Source: GCA-2737725 sp033763995
GTDB taxonomy: Bacteria > Pseudomonadota > Alphaproteobacteria > Rhodospirillales > Rhodospirillaceae
DNA length: 64,000 nt
Reading direction: 5' to 3'
Assembly (NCBI GenBank): GCA_033763995.1
Contig: JANRJL010000062.1
Span: 50,118-114,117 of the forward strand
Part shown: in pieces, positions 42,922 to 52,782 of the stretch
Position numbering within the stretch: position 1 is the first letter of the stretch
Layout of the letters: each line of letters begins with the position of its first letter
Notes under the pieces: generated by a model
Databases searched by the model: none
What the model saw: the letters and a program-made list of their open reading frames with translations, nothing else
Told to the model about the DNA's origin: nothing
Translations under genes and position numbers: made by a program

Positions 42922-42964
42922 TCACGTGCGCGCGTTCTTGAACCGTTGTGTGCTGGAAAATACG

Positions 42965-44410
42965 TTACTTGGATCGCGCCATGGGGCGGATGCGGACCAC
43001 GCTGGGTTCCAATTGGATCTCGCGGCGTTGGCGCAAATCGCCGCCGACCCCCAGGGACTTGAGCTTGCGGTGCAGCGCCGAGCGTTCCATGCCCACGAAC
43101 TCGGCCGTGCGCGAGATGTTGCCGCCGTAGCGCACGACCTGGGCCATCAAGTATTCGCGCTCGAACATTTCGCGCGCGTCGCGCAAGGGCAAAGTCATGA
43201 TTTCGTCGGAGCGCTGCAGCTTGAGCATCTGCGGCGCGTCGCTGCCGATGTCGGGCGGCAGCATGTCGGCGCGGATCGGCTCGCCGACGTTGCCCGGCGC
43301 CATGATCAGCAGCCAGTCGACGACGTTGCGCAACTGCCGCACGTTGCCGGGCCATTGGTGCGTTTGCAGCGCCGCCACCGCATCCTCGGCCAGCGGCCGC
43401 TTCGGCAGGCCCGCGGCCACGGCGGCGCGGTCGATCAAATAGCGCGCCAGTTCGGGAATGTCCTCGCGCCGTTCCGCCAGCGAGGGCACCTGGATGGGCA
43501 CAACACTCAATCGATAGAACAACTCCTCGCGGAAGGCGCCGCGGCGGATTTCGTCCTTGAGGTCGCGGTTGGTGGTGGCGATCACGCGCACGTCCAGGTC
43601 CACATGGCCCGTGCCGTTGCCGTTGCCGCGCTCGAGGCTTTGGTCCTGCAGCACGCGCACGATCTTGCCCTGGGTGTCGAGCGGCATGTCGGCCACTTCG
43701 TCCAGCAACAGCGTGCCGCCGTCGGCGAGTTCCAAGTATCCCAGCGCGCGGCTGTCCTTGGCGCCGGCGGTGCCGAACAGCAACTCCTGCAGCCGGTCGG
43801 GATGCAGCGAGGCGCAGTTGACCACCACGAAGGGCCCGGCCTCGCGCGGCGAGTTGGCGTGAATTTGCCGCGCCACCACTTCCTTGCCCGATCCCGCCGG
43901 GCCCGTGATGAGCACGCGCGAGCCGGTGGGCCCGACGCGCTCGACCACGCGCCTGAGCGCGCTCATGGCGGTGCAACTGCCGATCAACCGCTCGGGCTCG
44001 CCCGCGCGCGAGCGCAGTTCCATGTTCTCGCGCTTGAGCCGCGCCGCCTCGATGGCGCGTTCGAGCACCAGCAGCAGCCGGTCGGCCTGGAAGGGCTTCT
44101 CGATGAAGTCGTAGGCGCCCTGCTTGATGGCCTTCACCGCCGTCTCGATGGTGCCGTGGCCGCTGATCATGATGACCGGCACGCCGGGGCGCATGGCCTT
44201 GATCGCCGCCAAGGTCTGCAGGCCGTCGATGCGGCTGCCCTCGAGCCAGATGTCGAGGATCACCGCCGCGGGCGCCTTGGCTTTCACCGCCGCCAGGGCC
44301 TGATCGCCGCCGGCGGCTTCGCGCGTGGCGTAGCCTTCGTCCTGCAGGATGCCGGCGATCAACAACCGAATGTCGGTTTCGTCGTCGACGATGAGAATGT
44401 CTTGGGCCAT
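42965..44410 (-). CDS. ntrX: Response regulator NtrX
   Basis: 481 residues. Receiver domain with phospho-acceptor D53 (VILDIWLEG), AAA+ domain with Walker A GPAGSGKEV and Walker B LLLDEVADM, and a C-terminal Fis-type HTH (NISRTAEFVGMERSALHRKLKSLG). Where NtrC-type activators have GAFTGA, this protein reads FGTAGAKDSRALG, so it should not remodel sigma-54 holoenzyme; this is usual for NtrX. It partners NtrY in nitrogen, redox and envelope control. Confidence 0.95.
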   Translation of the reverse strand: MAQDILIVDDETDIRLLIAGILQDEGYATREAAGGDQALAAVKAKAPAAVILDIWLEGSRIDGLQTLAAIKAMRPGVPVIMISGHGTIETAVKAIKQGAYDFIEKPFQADRLLLVLERAIEAARLKRENMELRSRAGEPERLIGSCTAMSALRRVVERVGPTGSRVLITGPAGSGKEVVARQIHANSPREAGPFVVVNCASLHPDRLQELLFGTAGAKDSRALGYLELADGGTLLLDEVADMPLDTQGKIVRVLQDQSLERGNGNGTGHVDLDVRVIATTNRDLKDEIRRGAFREELFYRLSVVPIQVPSLAERREDIPELARYLIDRAAVAAGLPKRPLAEDAVAALQTHQWPGNVRQLRNVVDWLLIMAPGNVGEPIRADMLPPDIGSDAPQMLKLQRSDEIMTLPLRDAREMFEREYLMAQVVRYGGNISRTAEFVGMERSALHRKLKSLGVGGDLRQRREIQLEPSVVRIRPMARSK

Positions 44411-44434
44411 GGCCTTGCCTTTGTTCGTGTCCGT

Positions 44435-46696
44435 TTATTCCGCCGCCGCTTGCTGCGTTGCCGCCGCCGGCAGTTGCAAACTCACCGCCGCGCCGCCGCC
44501 CGGCGCATCGTCGAGCGCGATGGAGCCGCCGTGGTCTTCCATCACCTTCTTGACGATCGCGAGCCCGAGCCCCGTGCCCTTGGTGCGCGTCGTCACGTAA
44601 GGCTCCGTCAAACGATGGCGCTCGGCGTTGGGCAAGCCCACGCCGTTGTCGGTGACGGTGATGACCGTGTCCTCGCCGCGGCGCTCGATGGCGACGCGGA
44701 TGATCCCCGGCGGGGCGGCGGCATCCTGCGCGGCGCGGGCCTCGATGGCCTCCACCGCGTTCTTGAGCACGTTGGTCAGCGCCTGGCCCATGAGGCGGGC
44801 ATCGCAGCGCGCGACATGGGGCAGCTCGGGCAGCGCCAGGGCAAATTGAATTTTGGGATAGGCGTTGCGCTGCAACGTCACGGCGTCGTGCACGACCTTG
44901 CGGATGTCGGTGGGCGCCAGGACGGGGCTGGGCATGCGCGCGAAGGCCGAGAACTCGTCGACCATCTGGCCGATGTCGCCGACATGGCGAATGATGGTGT
45001 CGGTGCACTGCTGGAACAGCGCGTTGTCCTCGCCGGGCAGGCGGTCGGCGTACTTGCGCTTGAGCCGTTCGGCCGAAAGTTGAATCGGCGTGAGCGGGTT
45101 CTTGATCTCGTGGGCGATGCGCCGCGCCACGTCGGCCCAGGCCGCCTTGCGTTGCGCCGACTGCAACTCGGTGATGTCGTCGAAGGTGAACACGTAGCCG
45201 ACCACGCGCGCCCCGTCCTGCTCGGCCGAGAGGCGCACCAGGAACACTTGGCTGCGCGTGCCGCGCGTGACCTGGACCTCGCGCTGCAGGCTGCGCGCGC
45301 CGCTCACGCGGGCTTCGGCCAGCAGCGGCGCAAACTCGGGCACCAGTTCGCCCAGCGGCCGGCCCAGGGCGGCATTGAGGTCCAGGCCCAGCAGCATGGA
45401 CGACGAACGGTTGGGCAAGGTGACGCGGCCCTCTGGATCGAGGCCGACGACGCCCGCGCTCACGCCGCCCAGCACGGTTTCGGTGAAGCGGCGCCGTTCG
45501 TCCAACTGCGTGTTGGCCGAGCGTAAATCGCGCTGTTGTTCGTCGAGGCGCCGGGTCATGCGATTGAAAGCGCGGCTGAGGGTGGACAAATCGTCGCTGG
45601 CCGCGATCTCGCGCACGCGCACCGACAAATCCCCCTGCCCGACCCGCTCGGAGGCGTTGATGAGGTCGGCGATGGGGCGCGCGAGCCGCGTGGCCAAGTT
45701 CAACCCCAGCCAAATGGCGACGGACAGCAGCAGCAGCGAAACGACGATGAACAACGCCGTGAAGGTGATTTCGAATTCGGCCCGGCGCACCTCGAGGGCC
45801 GCGTATTCGCTGGAGGCCGCCGCCGTGCGCGTGACGTGGCCCAAGACCTTCGAATCGATGAATCGCCCGACGTACAGATAGGCCGCCGGGAAGGAGTCGA
45901 GCTTCACCAGGGCGCGTACGCGGTCGGAATTCTCGCCCGTCACCACCGCCACACCGCCGAGGTTGGCCTGGGCGATGGCCTGAAACGGAATCTGCTCGCC
46001 CGATTGCAGCGCGAAGGTGTATCCCGCCTTGGCGATGACCTGCCAATCGGAGGTGAAGATCACCGCTTCCGTCAGCCCGCGGAAAGCGGCCTGGGTGGAC
46101 AAAAAGTTATTCAGCAGCTCGGGGCTTTGGCGCAATTGCAGCCACTGGCGATTGACGTCGTTGGCGACCGTGAGCGCATCGCCGCGAATCACTTGCTGAT
46201 GCTCGGCCAGGTACGCCCGCGCCACGGCGGCGGACTCTTGGATCGCGGTGGACACCCGCTCGCCGAACCATGCCTGCACGCCGAGCGTGAAGAAGAGCGC
46301 CGAGAACACCGCCATGATCACGGCGGGCACCACGGCCATCAATCCGAACAGCATGGCGAGCCGCACGTAGAGGCGCGAGCCCGCCGCGCCTGATTTGCGC
46401 GCGTACCACAGGCGCAGCAATCGGCGGCCGACAAGGATCACCAGCGCCAGCAGCAGCGCGATGTCGATATTCAGCAACACGATGATCCAGGTGGAACTGG
46501 CGTCGTTGAAAATGCGCCCCGACAAGGCGGCGAAGGTGGCCAGGCCCGAGATCACGGCGGCCACGGCGATGACCATGGCCAATCGGTCGATCAGGCGCAC
46601 CTGGCGCGACCACAAGGCAAAGCGCATGGCGAGCCGGCGCATGTACCAGGGGCGCGGCAGGTCGGGCGCGATGTCGGCGCGAGTGTCCGGACTCAT
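44435..46696 (-). CDS. ntrY: Membrane sensor histidine kinase NtrY
   Basis: 753 residues. Three or four N-terminal hydrophobic segments (~38-60, 70-90, 112-140), an extracytoplasmic region (~141-308), a further segment (~310-333), HAMP (334-387), a PAS domain (~402-505) and the kinase core with H529 in RRIAHEIKNPLTP, N-box LKNAVEAIE, and DNGVGLP/GTGLGLAIV. Topology and length match NtrY. The gap to ntrX is 24 nt and to ntrC 4 nt. Confidence 0.95.
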   Translation of the reverse strand: MSPDTRADIAPDLPRPWYMRRLAMRFALWSRQVRLIDRLAMVIAVAAVISGLATFAALSGRIFNDASSTWIIVLLNIDIALLLALVILVGRRLLRLWYARKSGAAGSRLYVRLAMLFGLMAVVPAVIMAVFSALFFTLGVQAWFGERVSTAIQESAAVARAYLAEHQQVIRGDALTVANDVNRQWLQLRQSPELLNNFLSTQAAFRGLTEAVIFTSDWQVIAKAGYTFALQSGEQIPFQAIAQANLGGVAVVTGENSDRVRALVKLDSFPAAYLYVGRFIDSKVLGHVTRTAAASSEYAALEVRRAEFEITFTALFIVVSLLLLSVAIWLGLNLATRLARPIADLINASERVGQGDLSVRVREIAASDDLSTLSRAFNRMTRRLDEQQRDLRSANTQLDERRRFTETVLGGVSAGVVGLDPEGRVTLPNRSSSMLLGLDLNAALGRPLGELVPEFAPLLAEARVSGARSLQREVQVTRGTRSQVFLVRLSAEQDGARVVGYVFTFDDITELQSAQRKAAWADVARRIAHEIKNPLTPIQLSAERLKRKYADRLPGEDNALFQQCTDTIIRHVGDIGQMVDEFSAFARMPSPVLAPTDIRKVVHDAVTLQRNAYPKIQFALALPELPHVARCDARLMGQALTNVLKNAVEAIEARAAQDAAAPPGIIRVAIERRGEDTVITVTDNGVGLPNAERHRLTEPYVTTRTKGTGLGLAIVKKVMEDHGGSIALDDAPGGGAAVSLQLPAAATQQAAAE

Positions 46697-46700
46697 GGGC

Positions 46701-48140
46701 CTACTTCAATCCCCGAATGACGTTGATCTCGAGGTCGCGGATTTTCTTGCGCAGGGTGTTGCGGTTGAGCCCCAGCAGATCGGCCGCCTTCAATTGGTTG
46801 CCGCGCGTGGCCTGCAGCGTGAGCGCGATCAGCGGGCGTTCCAGTTCGCGCAAGATGCGGTCGTAGAGCCCCGGCGGCGGCAGTTCGCCGTTGTGGCCGT
46901 CGAAATAGTCGCGCAAGTGCTTTTCCACCGCGCCCGCGAGCGTGCCGCCGGCTTCGCTGCCCTCGCCCGCATGCGATGCCTGCTCGGTGAGTTCCATGTC
47001 GATGATGCCGGGGCCGATGACCGGCTCGGCATAGAGCGCCACCAGGCGCTTCACCAGGTTTTCCAACTCGCGCACGTTGCCGGGCCAGCGATACTCGCTC
47101 AGGCGCTCCAGTGCCGCGGCGTCGATGGTTTTTTGCGGCAAGCCGTCGGCTACGGCCTGGTTCAAGAAGTGCGTGATGAGTTCCGGAATGTCCTCGGTGC
47201 GTTGCCGTAATGGGGGGATACGGATCGGCACGACGTTGAGGCGGTAATACAAGTCCTCGCGGAACACGCCCGACTTGATCAGGCTTTGCAGATCGCGGTG
47301 CGTGGCGGCGATGATGCGCACGTTGGATTTGATCGGCGTGCGCCCGCCGACGGTGGTGTAGCGGCCGTCCTGCAGCACGCGCAGCAGGCGTGTCTGCGCC
47401 TCGATGGGCATGTCGCCGATCTCGTCCAGGAACAGCGTGCCGCCCTCGGCCTGCTCGAAGCGCCCCGTCACGCGCATGGTGGCGCCGGTGAAGGAGCCCT
47501 TCTCGTGGCCGAAGAGTTCCGATTCGATCAACTCGCGCGGGATCGCGGCCATGTTGACGGCGACGAAGGGCCCGCCGCGCCGCCGCCCGAAGTCGTGCAG
47601 CGCTCGCGCCACCAACTCCTTGCCGGTGCCGGATTCGCCCGTGATCATCACGGTGAGGTCGGTGTTCATCAACCGCGCGACGGTGCGGTAGATCTCCTGC
47701 ATGGCCGGCGAACGGCCGATGATCGGCAGCTTTTCCTCGGCCGGATCGCGCGCCGTGGCGGTTTCGCTCTCGCCGCGTTGCGCGAGCGCGCGCTTGACGA
47801 CGTTGACCAGTTCGCCCAGGTCGAAGGGCTTGGGCAGATATTCGAAGGCGCCGCGTTCGGCGGCCTTCACGGCGGTCAACAAGGTGTTCTGCGCGCTCAT
47901 GACGATGATGCGCAAATCCGGGCGGATTTTCTTGATGCGCGGCACCAGGTCGAGGCCGTTCTCGTCGGGCATGACCACGTCGGTCACCACCACGTCGCCC
48001 TCGCCGTCGGCCACCCACTGCCACAGTGTCGAGGCGGTGCCCGTGGTGCGCACGTCGAAGCCCGCGCGGCCGAGCGCATGGCTCAGCACCGTGCGGATGC
48101 CGTGATCGTCGTCCGCGACCAGGACCGTGGCCTCAGCCAT
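46701..48140 (-). CDS. ntrC: Nitrogen regulation response regulator NtrC
   Basis: 479 residues. Receiver with D54 (VVVTDVVMPDENG), AAA+ domain with Walker A GESGTGKE (~168-175) and the sigma-54 contact loop GSFTGA (215-220, a Ser variant of GAFTGA), Walker B TLFLDEIGDM, and a Fis HTH (NQLKAADLLGLNRNTLRKKIRDL). When phosphorylated by NtrB it activates glnA, amtB and similar sigma-54 promoters. Its start overlaps the end of ntrB by 8 nt. Confidence 0.97.
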   Translation of the reverse strand: MAEATVLVADDDHGIRTVLSHALGRAGFDVRTTGTASTLWQWVADGEGDVVVTDVVMPDENGLDLVPRIKKIRPDLRIIVMSAQNTLLTAVKAAERGAFEYLPKPFDLGELVNVVKRALAQRGESETATARDPAEEKLPIIGRSPAMQEIYRTVARLMNTDLTVMITGESGTGKELVARALHDFGRRRGGPFVAVNMAAIPRELIESELFGHEKGSFTGATMRVTGRFEQAEGGTLFLDEIGDMPIEAQTRLLRVLQDGRYTTVGGRTPIKSNVRIIAATHRDLQSLIKSGVFREDLYYRLNVVPIRIPPLRQRTEDIPELITHFLNQAVADGLPQKTIDAAALERLSEYRWPGNVRELENLVKRLVALYAEPVIGPGIIDMELTEQASHAGEGSEAGGTLAGAVEKHLRDYFDGHNGELPPPGLYDRILRELERPLIALTLQATRGNQLKAADLLGLNRNTLRKKIRDLEINVIRGLK

Positions 48141-49251
48141 CGACGGCCTCCACTGCGATGGGCAGCATGACGCGGAACACGGTGCGCTTGGGCTCGCTCT
48201 CGAATTCGATGATGCCGCCGTGATCGGCGACGATCTTGGCCACCAGCGCCAGGCCCAGGCCGCTGCCCTTGGGCTTGGTGGTGATGAAGGGATCGAACAT
48301 GTAGGGCCGGATATCGTCGGGAATGCCCGGGCCGTTGTCTTGAATGGTGACCACCAGCGGCAACTGCACGCGGCCCGTCGTGCCCGGCATGGCCACGCGC
48401 ACGCCTTGTTTGTAGCTGGTGGTGATGACGATCTCGCCCGATTGGCGCGGGGCCGCCTCGGTGGCGTTCTTGATCAGGTTCAGGAAGGCCTGAACCAACT
48501 GATCGTGGTTGCCGTCCACGGGCGGCAGCGAGGGATCATAGCGCTCGACGAACTTGAGGCCCTTGCCGAAGCCGTTTTCGGCCAGGCGGCGCACGCGCTC
48601 CAGCACGATGTGAATATTCACCGGCGTGCGCGCGAGCGGGCGCTCGTCGGAGAAGACCTCCATGCGATCCACCAGGGCGACAATGCGGTCGCATTCGTCG
48701 CAGATGAGTTGCGTCAGGCGCCGGTCGTCCTCGCCGGCGCCTTGTTCCAGCAGTTGCGCCGCGCCACGAATCCCCGACAGCGGGTTTTTCACTTCATGGG
48801 CCAGCAACGACGCCATGGCCGTGACCGAGCGCGCCGCGTTGCGGTGCTCAAGCTGCTGGCCGATTTTGAGCGCGCGGGTTTGTTCCTGCAGCGAGATCAC
48901 CAGCCAGCCCGGCGCGTCGGACATGGGCGCCACGTGCACGGTGAGCGAGCGCGCCCCCGTGCGCGGCGTATCCAGCGCCACGGCATAGGCCGACACCGGC
49001 GAGGCCTCGCGCTGGGCCTGCGTGACCAGCGACATCACCGCGCCATTGGGCGGCAACAGGTCGGCCAAGGGCTGGCCCACCAAGGCCGGTGCGCTCGATT
49101 GGAACATCTGCTCGGCGGCGGCGTTGACGAAGCGGATGACGAGCGTGCCGTCGACCGCGATGGTGGCCGCGGCCACGGCCGCCAGAATCGCCTCGGCGTT
49201 GGCCGGAACGGCGGAACTGGACAGGTTGCGGTCAACAACGTCGTCCATCAC
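48133..49251 (-). CDS. ntrB: Nitrogen regulation histidine kinase NtrB
   Basis: 372 residues, soluble. PAS domain (~15-125), then the H-box with H152 in LLAHEVKNPLSGIRGAAQLL, N-box LIKNATEAAPR, G1 IQDNGPGIP and G2 GSGLGLALV. In the family NtrB phosphorylates or dephosphorylates NtrC under control of PII. The start overlaps dusB by 4 nt; dusB-ntrB-ntrC coupling is typical. Confidence 0.96.
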   Translation of the reverse strand: MMDDVVDRNLSSSAVPANAEAILAAVAAATIAVDGTLVIRFVNAAAEQMFQSSAPALVGQPLADLLPPNGAVMSLVTQAQREASPVSAYAVALDTPRTGARSLTVHVAPMSDAPGWLVISLQEQTRALKIGQQLEHRNAARSVTAMASLLAHEVKNPLSGIRGAAQLLEQGAGEDDRRLTQLICDECDRIVALVDRMEVFSDERPLARTPVNIHIVLERVRRLAENGFGKGLKFVERYDPSLPPVDGNHDQLVQAFLNLIKNATEAAPRQSGEIVITTSYKQGVRVAMPGTTGRVQLPLVVTIQDNGPGIPDDIRPYMFDPFITTKPKGSGLGLALVAKIVADHGGIIEFESEPKRTVFRVMLPIAVEAVDG

Positions 49252-50246
49252 GCCGCCTGCTTAAAAAATGTCGCGGGTTCGTCGAACACGGCGCCAATGG
49301 CCTCGCGCACGCGGGCCGGATTTTCCTCGGTGTTGATCTTGACGCGGAAGGCATTGGCATTTGGTTGGCCGGTCGCGTACCAGGCCAAATGTTTGCGGGC
49401 GATGCGCATGCCTTTGTACTCGCCGTAGTGCGACAGCAAGCCGTCGTAATGCTCCAGCACCACGTCGCGCTTTTGCGCGGGCGTCGGGTCGGCGACGCGC
49501 GAACCATCGCGCAAATAGGCCATGATTTGGCTCGGGAACCACGGCCGCCCGAAGGCGCCGCGCCCGATCATCAGTCCGTCGGCGCTCGACACCCGCAAAA
49601 TCGTCGCGGCGTCATCCACGGTGACCACGTCGCCGTTGGCAATGACGGGAATCTTCACCGCCTGCTTCACCTCGGCGATGAAATTCCAGTCGGCCTTGCC
49701 GGTATAGAGCTGCTCGCGCGTGCGGCCGTGCACGGTAATCAGCCGGATGCCCGCCGCTTCGGCCTTGCGCGCGATGGAGGGCGCGTTGAGATTGGCATGA
49801 TCCCAACCCATGCGCATTTTCAGCGTCACCGGAATCCGCACGGCACCCACGACCGCCTCGATGATCTTCAGCGCACCGGCTTCGTCGCGCATCAGCGCCG
49901 AGCCCGCCAGACCGCCCACGACCTTCTTGGCGGGGCAGCCCATGTTGATGTCGATCAGCGCCGCGCCGCGCGCCTCGTTCATCTTGGCGGCCTCGGCCAT
50001 GATGACCGGGTCGCACCCGGCCAGTTGCACGGCCATCTCGCCCTCTTCCGAGCAATCCGTGCTCATGCGCAGGGTCTCGGTGTTGGCGCGGACCATCTGG
50101 CCGCTGGCGATCATTTCGGAATAGACCAGCCCCGCACCGAACCGGCGCACCAGGCGCCGGAATGGCAAATCGGTCACACCCGACATGGGTGCCAGCAACA
50201 CCGGCTGGTCGACGCGCACTGGGCCGATTGTTATGGGTTTCAGCAT
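49248..50246 (-). CDS. dusB: tRNA-dihydrouridine synthase B
   Basis: 332 residues, FMN TIM-barrel. APMSGVTDLPFRRL, MIASGQMV, QLAGCDP, the catalytic Cys in INMGCPAKKV, KMRMGWD, HGRTREQLYTGKADW and GLMIGRGAFGRPW are the DusB/NifR3 motifs. It reduces uridines in tRNA D-loops. First gene of the dusB-ntrBC operon, as is common in proteobacteria. Confidence 0.96.
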   Translation of the reverse strand: MLKPITIGPVRVDQPVLLAPMSGVTDLPFRRLVRRFGAGLVYSEMIASGQMVRANTETLRMSTDCSEEGEMAVQLAGCDPVIMAEAAKMNEARGAALIDINMGCPAKKVVGGLAGSALMRDEAGALKIIEAVVGAVRIPVTLKMRMGWDHANLNAPSIARKAEAAGIRLITVHGRTREQLYTGKADWNFIAEVKQAVKIPVIANGDVVTVDDAATILRVSSADGLMIGRGAFGRPWFPSQIMAYLRDGSRVADPTPAQKRDVVLEHYDGLLSHYGEYKGMRIARKHLAWYATGQPNANAFRVKINTEENPARVREAIGAVFDEPATFFKQAA

Positions 50247-50406
50247 TGATCCAGGCTGATGAATTGTTAGGCATTTGCTCAGGAAATGGCCTAAAAAGCA
50301 AGAGTGTGCCTTATTCGCATCACCTGAATTTATGTAACTGAAACAGGGACTTGCAGAACTTCATGTCCGTCCTATGGTAGCCAGTGCGGCCCAGGAGCCT
50401 CAGCCC

Positions 50407-51588
50407 GTGTCTGCTTTACAGCAACCCCCTGCCTCTCCCACCTGCGACGTCATCATCGTGGCCGCCGGCCGCGGGCAGCGCTTTTCGGCTTCAGGTGATG
50501 CACCAAAGCAATACGCCATGCTGGGCGGAGAGACCGTATTGCGGCGTTCGATCCATGCCTTCCTTGGTCACAATGCCATTCGCTCGGTGTTGGCCGTGAT
50601 CCACGCCGACGACCGCGCGCTGTTCGATGCGGCCACGACCGGGCTCAAGTTAAGGCCTGCTGTCATGGGCGGCGCGACGCGCCAGGAGTCGGTGCGCAAC
50701 GGCCTTGAAGCCCTCGCCCAAGATTCCCCGTCATGGGTCTTGATCCACGATGCGGCTCGCCCCAGCGTCGACAAAGCCTTGATTGACCGGGTGATGGATG
50801 GCCTGCGCCACGCGCCCGGCGTGATCCCGGCCCTGCCCGTGGCCGATACCCTGAAGCGCATCGACGCATCGGGCGTGGTCAACGCCACGGTGCCGCGCGA
50901 TGCCCTCATGCGCGCGCAAACGCCGCAGGGATTCCATTTTGATAAAATTCTCGCGGCCCATCGCGCCGCGGCCCTCGCCCTCACCGACGACGCCGCAGTG
51001 CTGGAGCACGCAGGCGGGCGCGTGCTGACCGTCGCCGGCGCCGAGGGCAATTTCAAGATCACCACGGCCGAAGACCTGATGCGAATGGAACAGACCATGC
51101 TGGAAACCCGCACCGGCCAAGGTTTCGACGTGCACCGCTTCACGGCGGGCGATCATGTCATGCTGTGCGGCGTGCGCGTGCCGCACTCACAAACATTGCT
51201 CGGCCACTCCGATGCCGACGTGGCGCTCCACGCGGCCACCGACGCTATTCTGGGTGCCATCGGTGCCGGTGATATCGGCGCGCATTTCCCGCCCTCGGAC
51301 CCGGCCTACAAGAATGCGCCCTCGGACAAGTTCCTCGCCCGCGCCATGCAGTTATTGCGCGCGCGCGGCGGGGCGCTCACGCACCTCGACATCACCATCA
51401 TCTGCGAAAAGCCCAAGGTGAGCCCGCACCGCGAGGCCATGGTGGCGCGCGTCGCGGCCATCGCGGGCGTGGATGCCTCGCGCCTGAGCGTGAAGGCCAC
51501 AACCACGGAAGGCTTGGGCTTCACCGGACGCAGCGAAGGCATCGCCGCCCAAGCCGTGGCGACGGTGCGTGTGCCCGCTCAGAACTGA
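50407..51588 (+). CDS. ispDF: Bifunctional IspD/IspF enzyme of the MEP pathway
   Basis: GTG 50407 has AGGAG at 50393-50397; an in-frame ATG at 50374 lacks a ribosome site, so the shorter 393-residue form is preferred. The IspD half has VIIVAAGRGQRF...PKQY and HDAARPSV; the IspF half begins TGQGFDVHRFTAGD and has GHSDADVALHAATDAILGA and ATTTEGLGFTGRSEGIAAQAV. It makes CDP-ME from MEP and MEcPP from CDP-MEP. The fused form is known from alpha- and epsilonproteobacteria. Divergent from dusB. Confidence 0.97.
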   Translation: MSALQQPPASPTCDVIIVAAGRGQRFSASGDAPKQYAMLGGETVLRRSIHAFLGHNAIRSVLAVIHADDRALFDAATTGLKLRPAVMGGATRQESVRNGLEALAQDSPSWVLIHDAARPSVDKALIDRVMDGLRHAPGVIPALPVADTLKRIDASGVVNATVPRDALMRAQTPQGFHFDKILAAHRAAALALTDDAAVLEHAGGRVLTVAGAEGNFKITTAEDLMRMEQTMLETRTGQGFDVHRFTAGDHVMLCGVRVPHSQTLLGHSDADVALHAATDAILGAIGAGDIGAHFPPSDPAYKNAPSDKFLARAMQLLRARGGALTHLDITIICEKPKVSPHREAMVARVAAIAGVDASRLSVKATTTEGLGFTGRSEGIAAQAVATVRVPAQN

Positions 51589-52184
51589 TACTTCAGCCCC
51601 GCGCTGATGCGTTTCACGTCCTGCTTGATGTCGGGCCCGGTGGGGACCAGCAAGTTGCCCTGCCCGACCTTGCTGATGATGTCGAAGCCGAGGGTGAAGA
51701 AGCGGTATTCGAGGCCGACGCCGTAGGTCAGCGTGATCTTGTCGTTCTTGGCGCCGAAGCCCGTGGCCGGGGTGGCGATCACTTCGTAGTCCCACCACGC
51801 GCCACCGAAGCGGACCATGCCGACAATACCGTCCTGAACCTCCCAGCGCGCCGTGCCGACCAGGTCGACCGCCTTCATGGGCGACTTGAGGGTCACCGCC
51901 AGCGTGCCGTTGGGCAACCGGCCGAAGGCCGTGCCCTCGCCCGCGTCCTGGTAGCCCAGTTCCGCGCCGAAAAATTCATTGAAGTAACGCCCATAGGCGA
52001 TGCGCCAGCCCTCGTCGCGCACGTCGCAGGTGGTGGTGAGCCCCAACGGCGCCAAGCCGTCCTGGAAGCCCTTGCACTTGCTCTTTGAACTGGTGACTTG
52101 AGCGGCGACGTAATTGGGCTTGTCCTGGGCCATGGCCCCGCCCGAGATCGCCAACGCCATCGCCGCGAGAACCAACTTCTTCAT
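51579..52184 (-). CDS. Outer-membrane beta-barrel protein (small OmpA/OmpW-like porin fold)
   Basis: 201 residues with a signal peptide (MKKLVLAAMALAISGGAMA-QD). The mature part has alternating hydrophobic strands (GWRIAYGRYFNEFFGAELGY, AVDLVGTARWEVQ, IVGMVRFGGAWWDYEV, ITLTYGVGLEYRFF) and ends in ISAGLKYQF, the aromatic C-terminus used for barrel insertion. About eight strands are expected. Two cysteines near the N-terminus could form a disulfide. It converges on ispDF with a 10-nt overlap. Confidence 0.8.
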   Translation of the reverse strand: MKKLVLAAMALAISGGAMAQDKPNYVAAQVTSSKSKCKGFQDGLAPLGLTTTCDVRDEGWRIAYGRYFNEFFGAELGYQDAGEGTAFGRLPNGTLAVTLKSPMKAVDLVGTARWEVQDGIVGMVRFGGAWWDYEVIATPATGFGAKNDKITLTYGVGLEYRFFTLGFDIISKVGQGNLLVPTGPDIKQDVKRISAGLKYQF

Positions 52185-52278
52185 GAGAATCCCCTACCCC
52201 AAGTTGAAAACCCTATGAAACTATACGACTTTCCTTTCAGCAAGAAGGGGCATTTGCGGGGCGATGAACGATATTGGC

Positions 52279-52779
52279 CTATTTCGCGCTCGCCAGCACC
52301 GCCGCCTTGAACTCATCGAGCGATTTCTTGCCCTGAATGCGGGTTTTGACCTTGCCGTCGCGCCCCAAGACATAGGTGGTCGGCACCACCTCGTTCCAGG
52401 CGGGGTCGATGACGCTGATGAGGTGATCGAGCTCGGCCTTGTCGCGCGCGTAGGTGAGAAATTCGGGGAAGTGGCGTTTACGCAGCGCCTCGATCTGCCG
52501 CAGCGAGCCCCCGGGCTCGTCCACGGCGATGCCGATCAGCTTGACCTTGGTGTCCTTGAGGTCGGCTTCCAGCTTCATCAGATCGGGGATCTCCACCAGG
52601 CACGGCGCGCACCACGTGGCCCAGAGATTGACCACGACGATGGTGCCGCGCTCGGCTTGAAGTATCTGCTCCAGGTCCTTCGGCCCGATGGTTTGCACCG
52701 GGCTCGCGGCCTCGGTCGCCGCGCCGGCAGAAAAACATGTCGCCAGCACGACCGCTGCCAGAAGTTTGCGCATGCTCAA
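52279..52779 (-). CDS. Periplasmic thioredoxin-like protein (TlpA/ResA type)
   Basis: 166 residues with signal peptide (MRKLLAAVVLATCFSAGAATEA). Thioredoxin fold with active site W56-C57-A-P-C60 (NLWATWCAPCLVEIPDL) and cis-Pro at VVPTTYVLGRDGKV. TlpA-like proteins reduce disulfides in apo-cytochromes or copper proteins. It begins 3 nt after the BNR-protein stop, so the two are one transcript; that partner has a CPCC motif that could be its substrate. Confidence 0.88.
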   Translation of the reverse strand: MSMRKLLAAVVLATCFSAGAATEAASPVQTIGPKDLEQILQAERGTIVVVNLWATWCAPCLVEIPDLMKLEADLKDTKVKLIGIAVDEPGGSLRQIEALRKRHFPEFLTYARDKAELDHLISVIDPAWNEVVPTTYVLGRDGKVKTRIQGKKSLDEFKAAVLASAK

Positions 52780-52782
52780 CGC

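Noticed and set aside
42900..46046. Open frame of over 1,000 codons on the minus strand overlapping ntrX and ntrY
   Set aside because: It runs in another frame through two well-defined kinase/regulator genes and is Arg/Gly/Ala-rich without any domain; a shadow frame.
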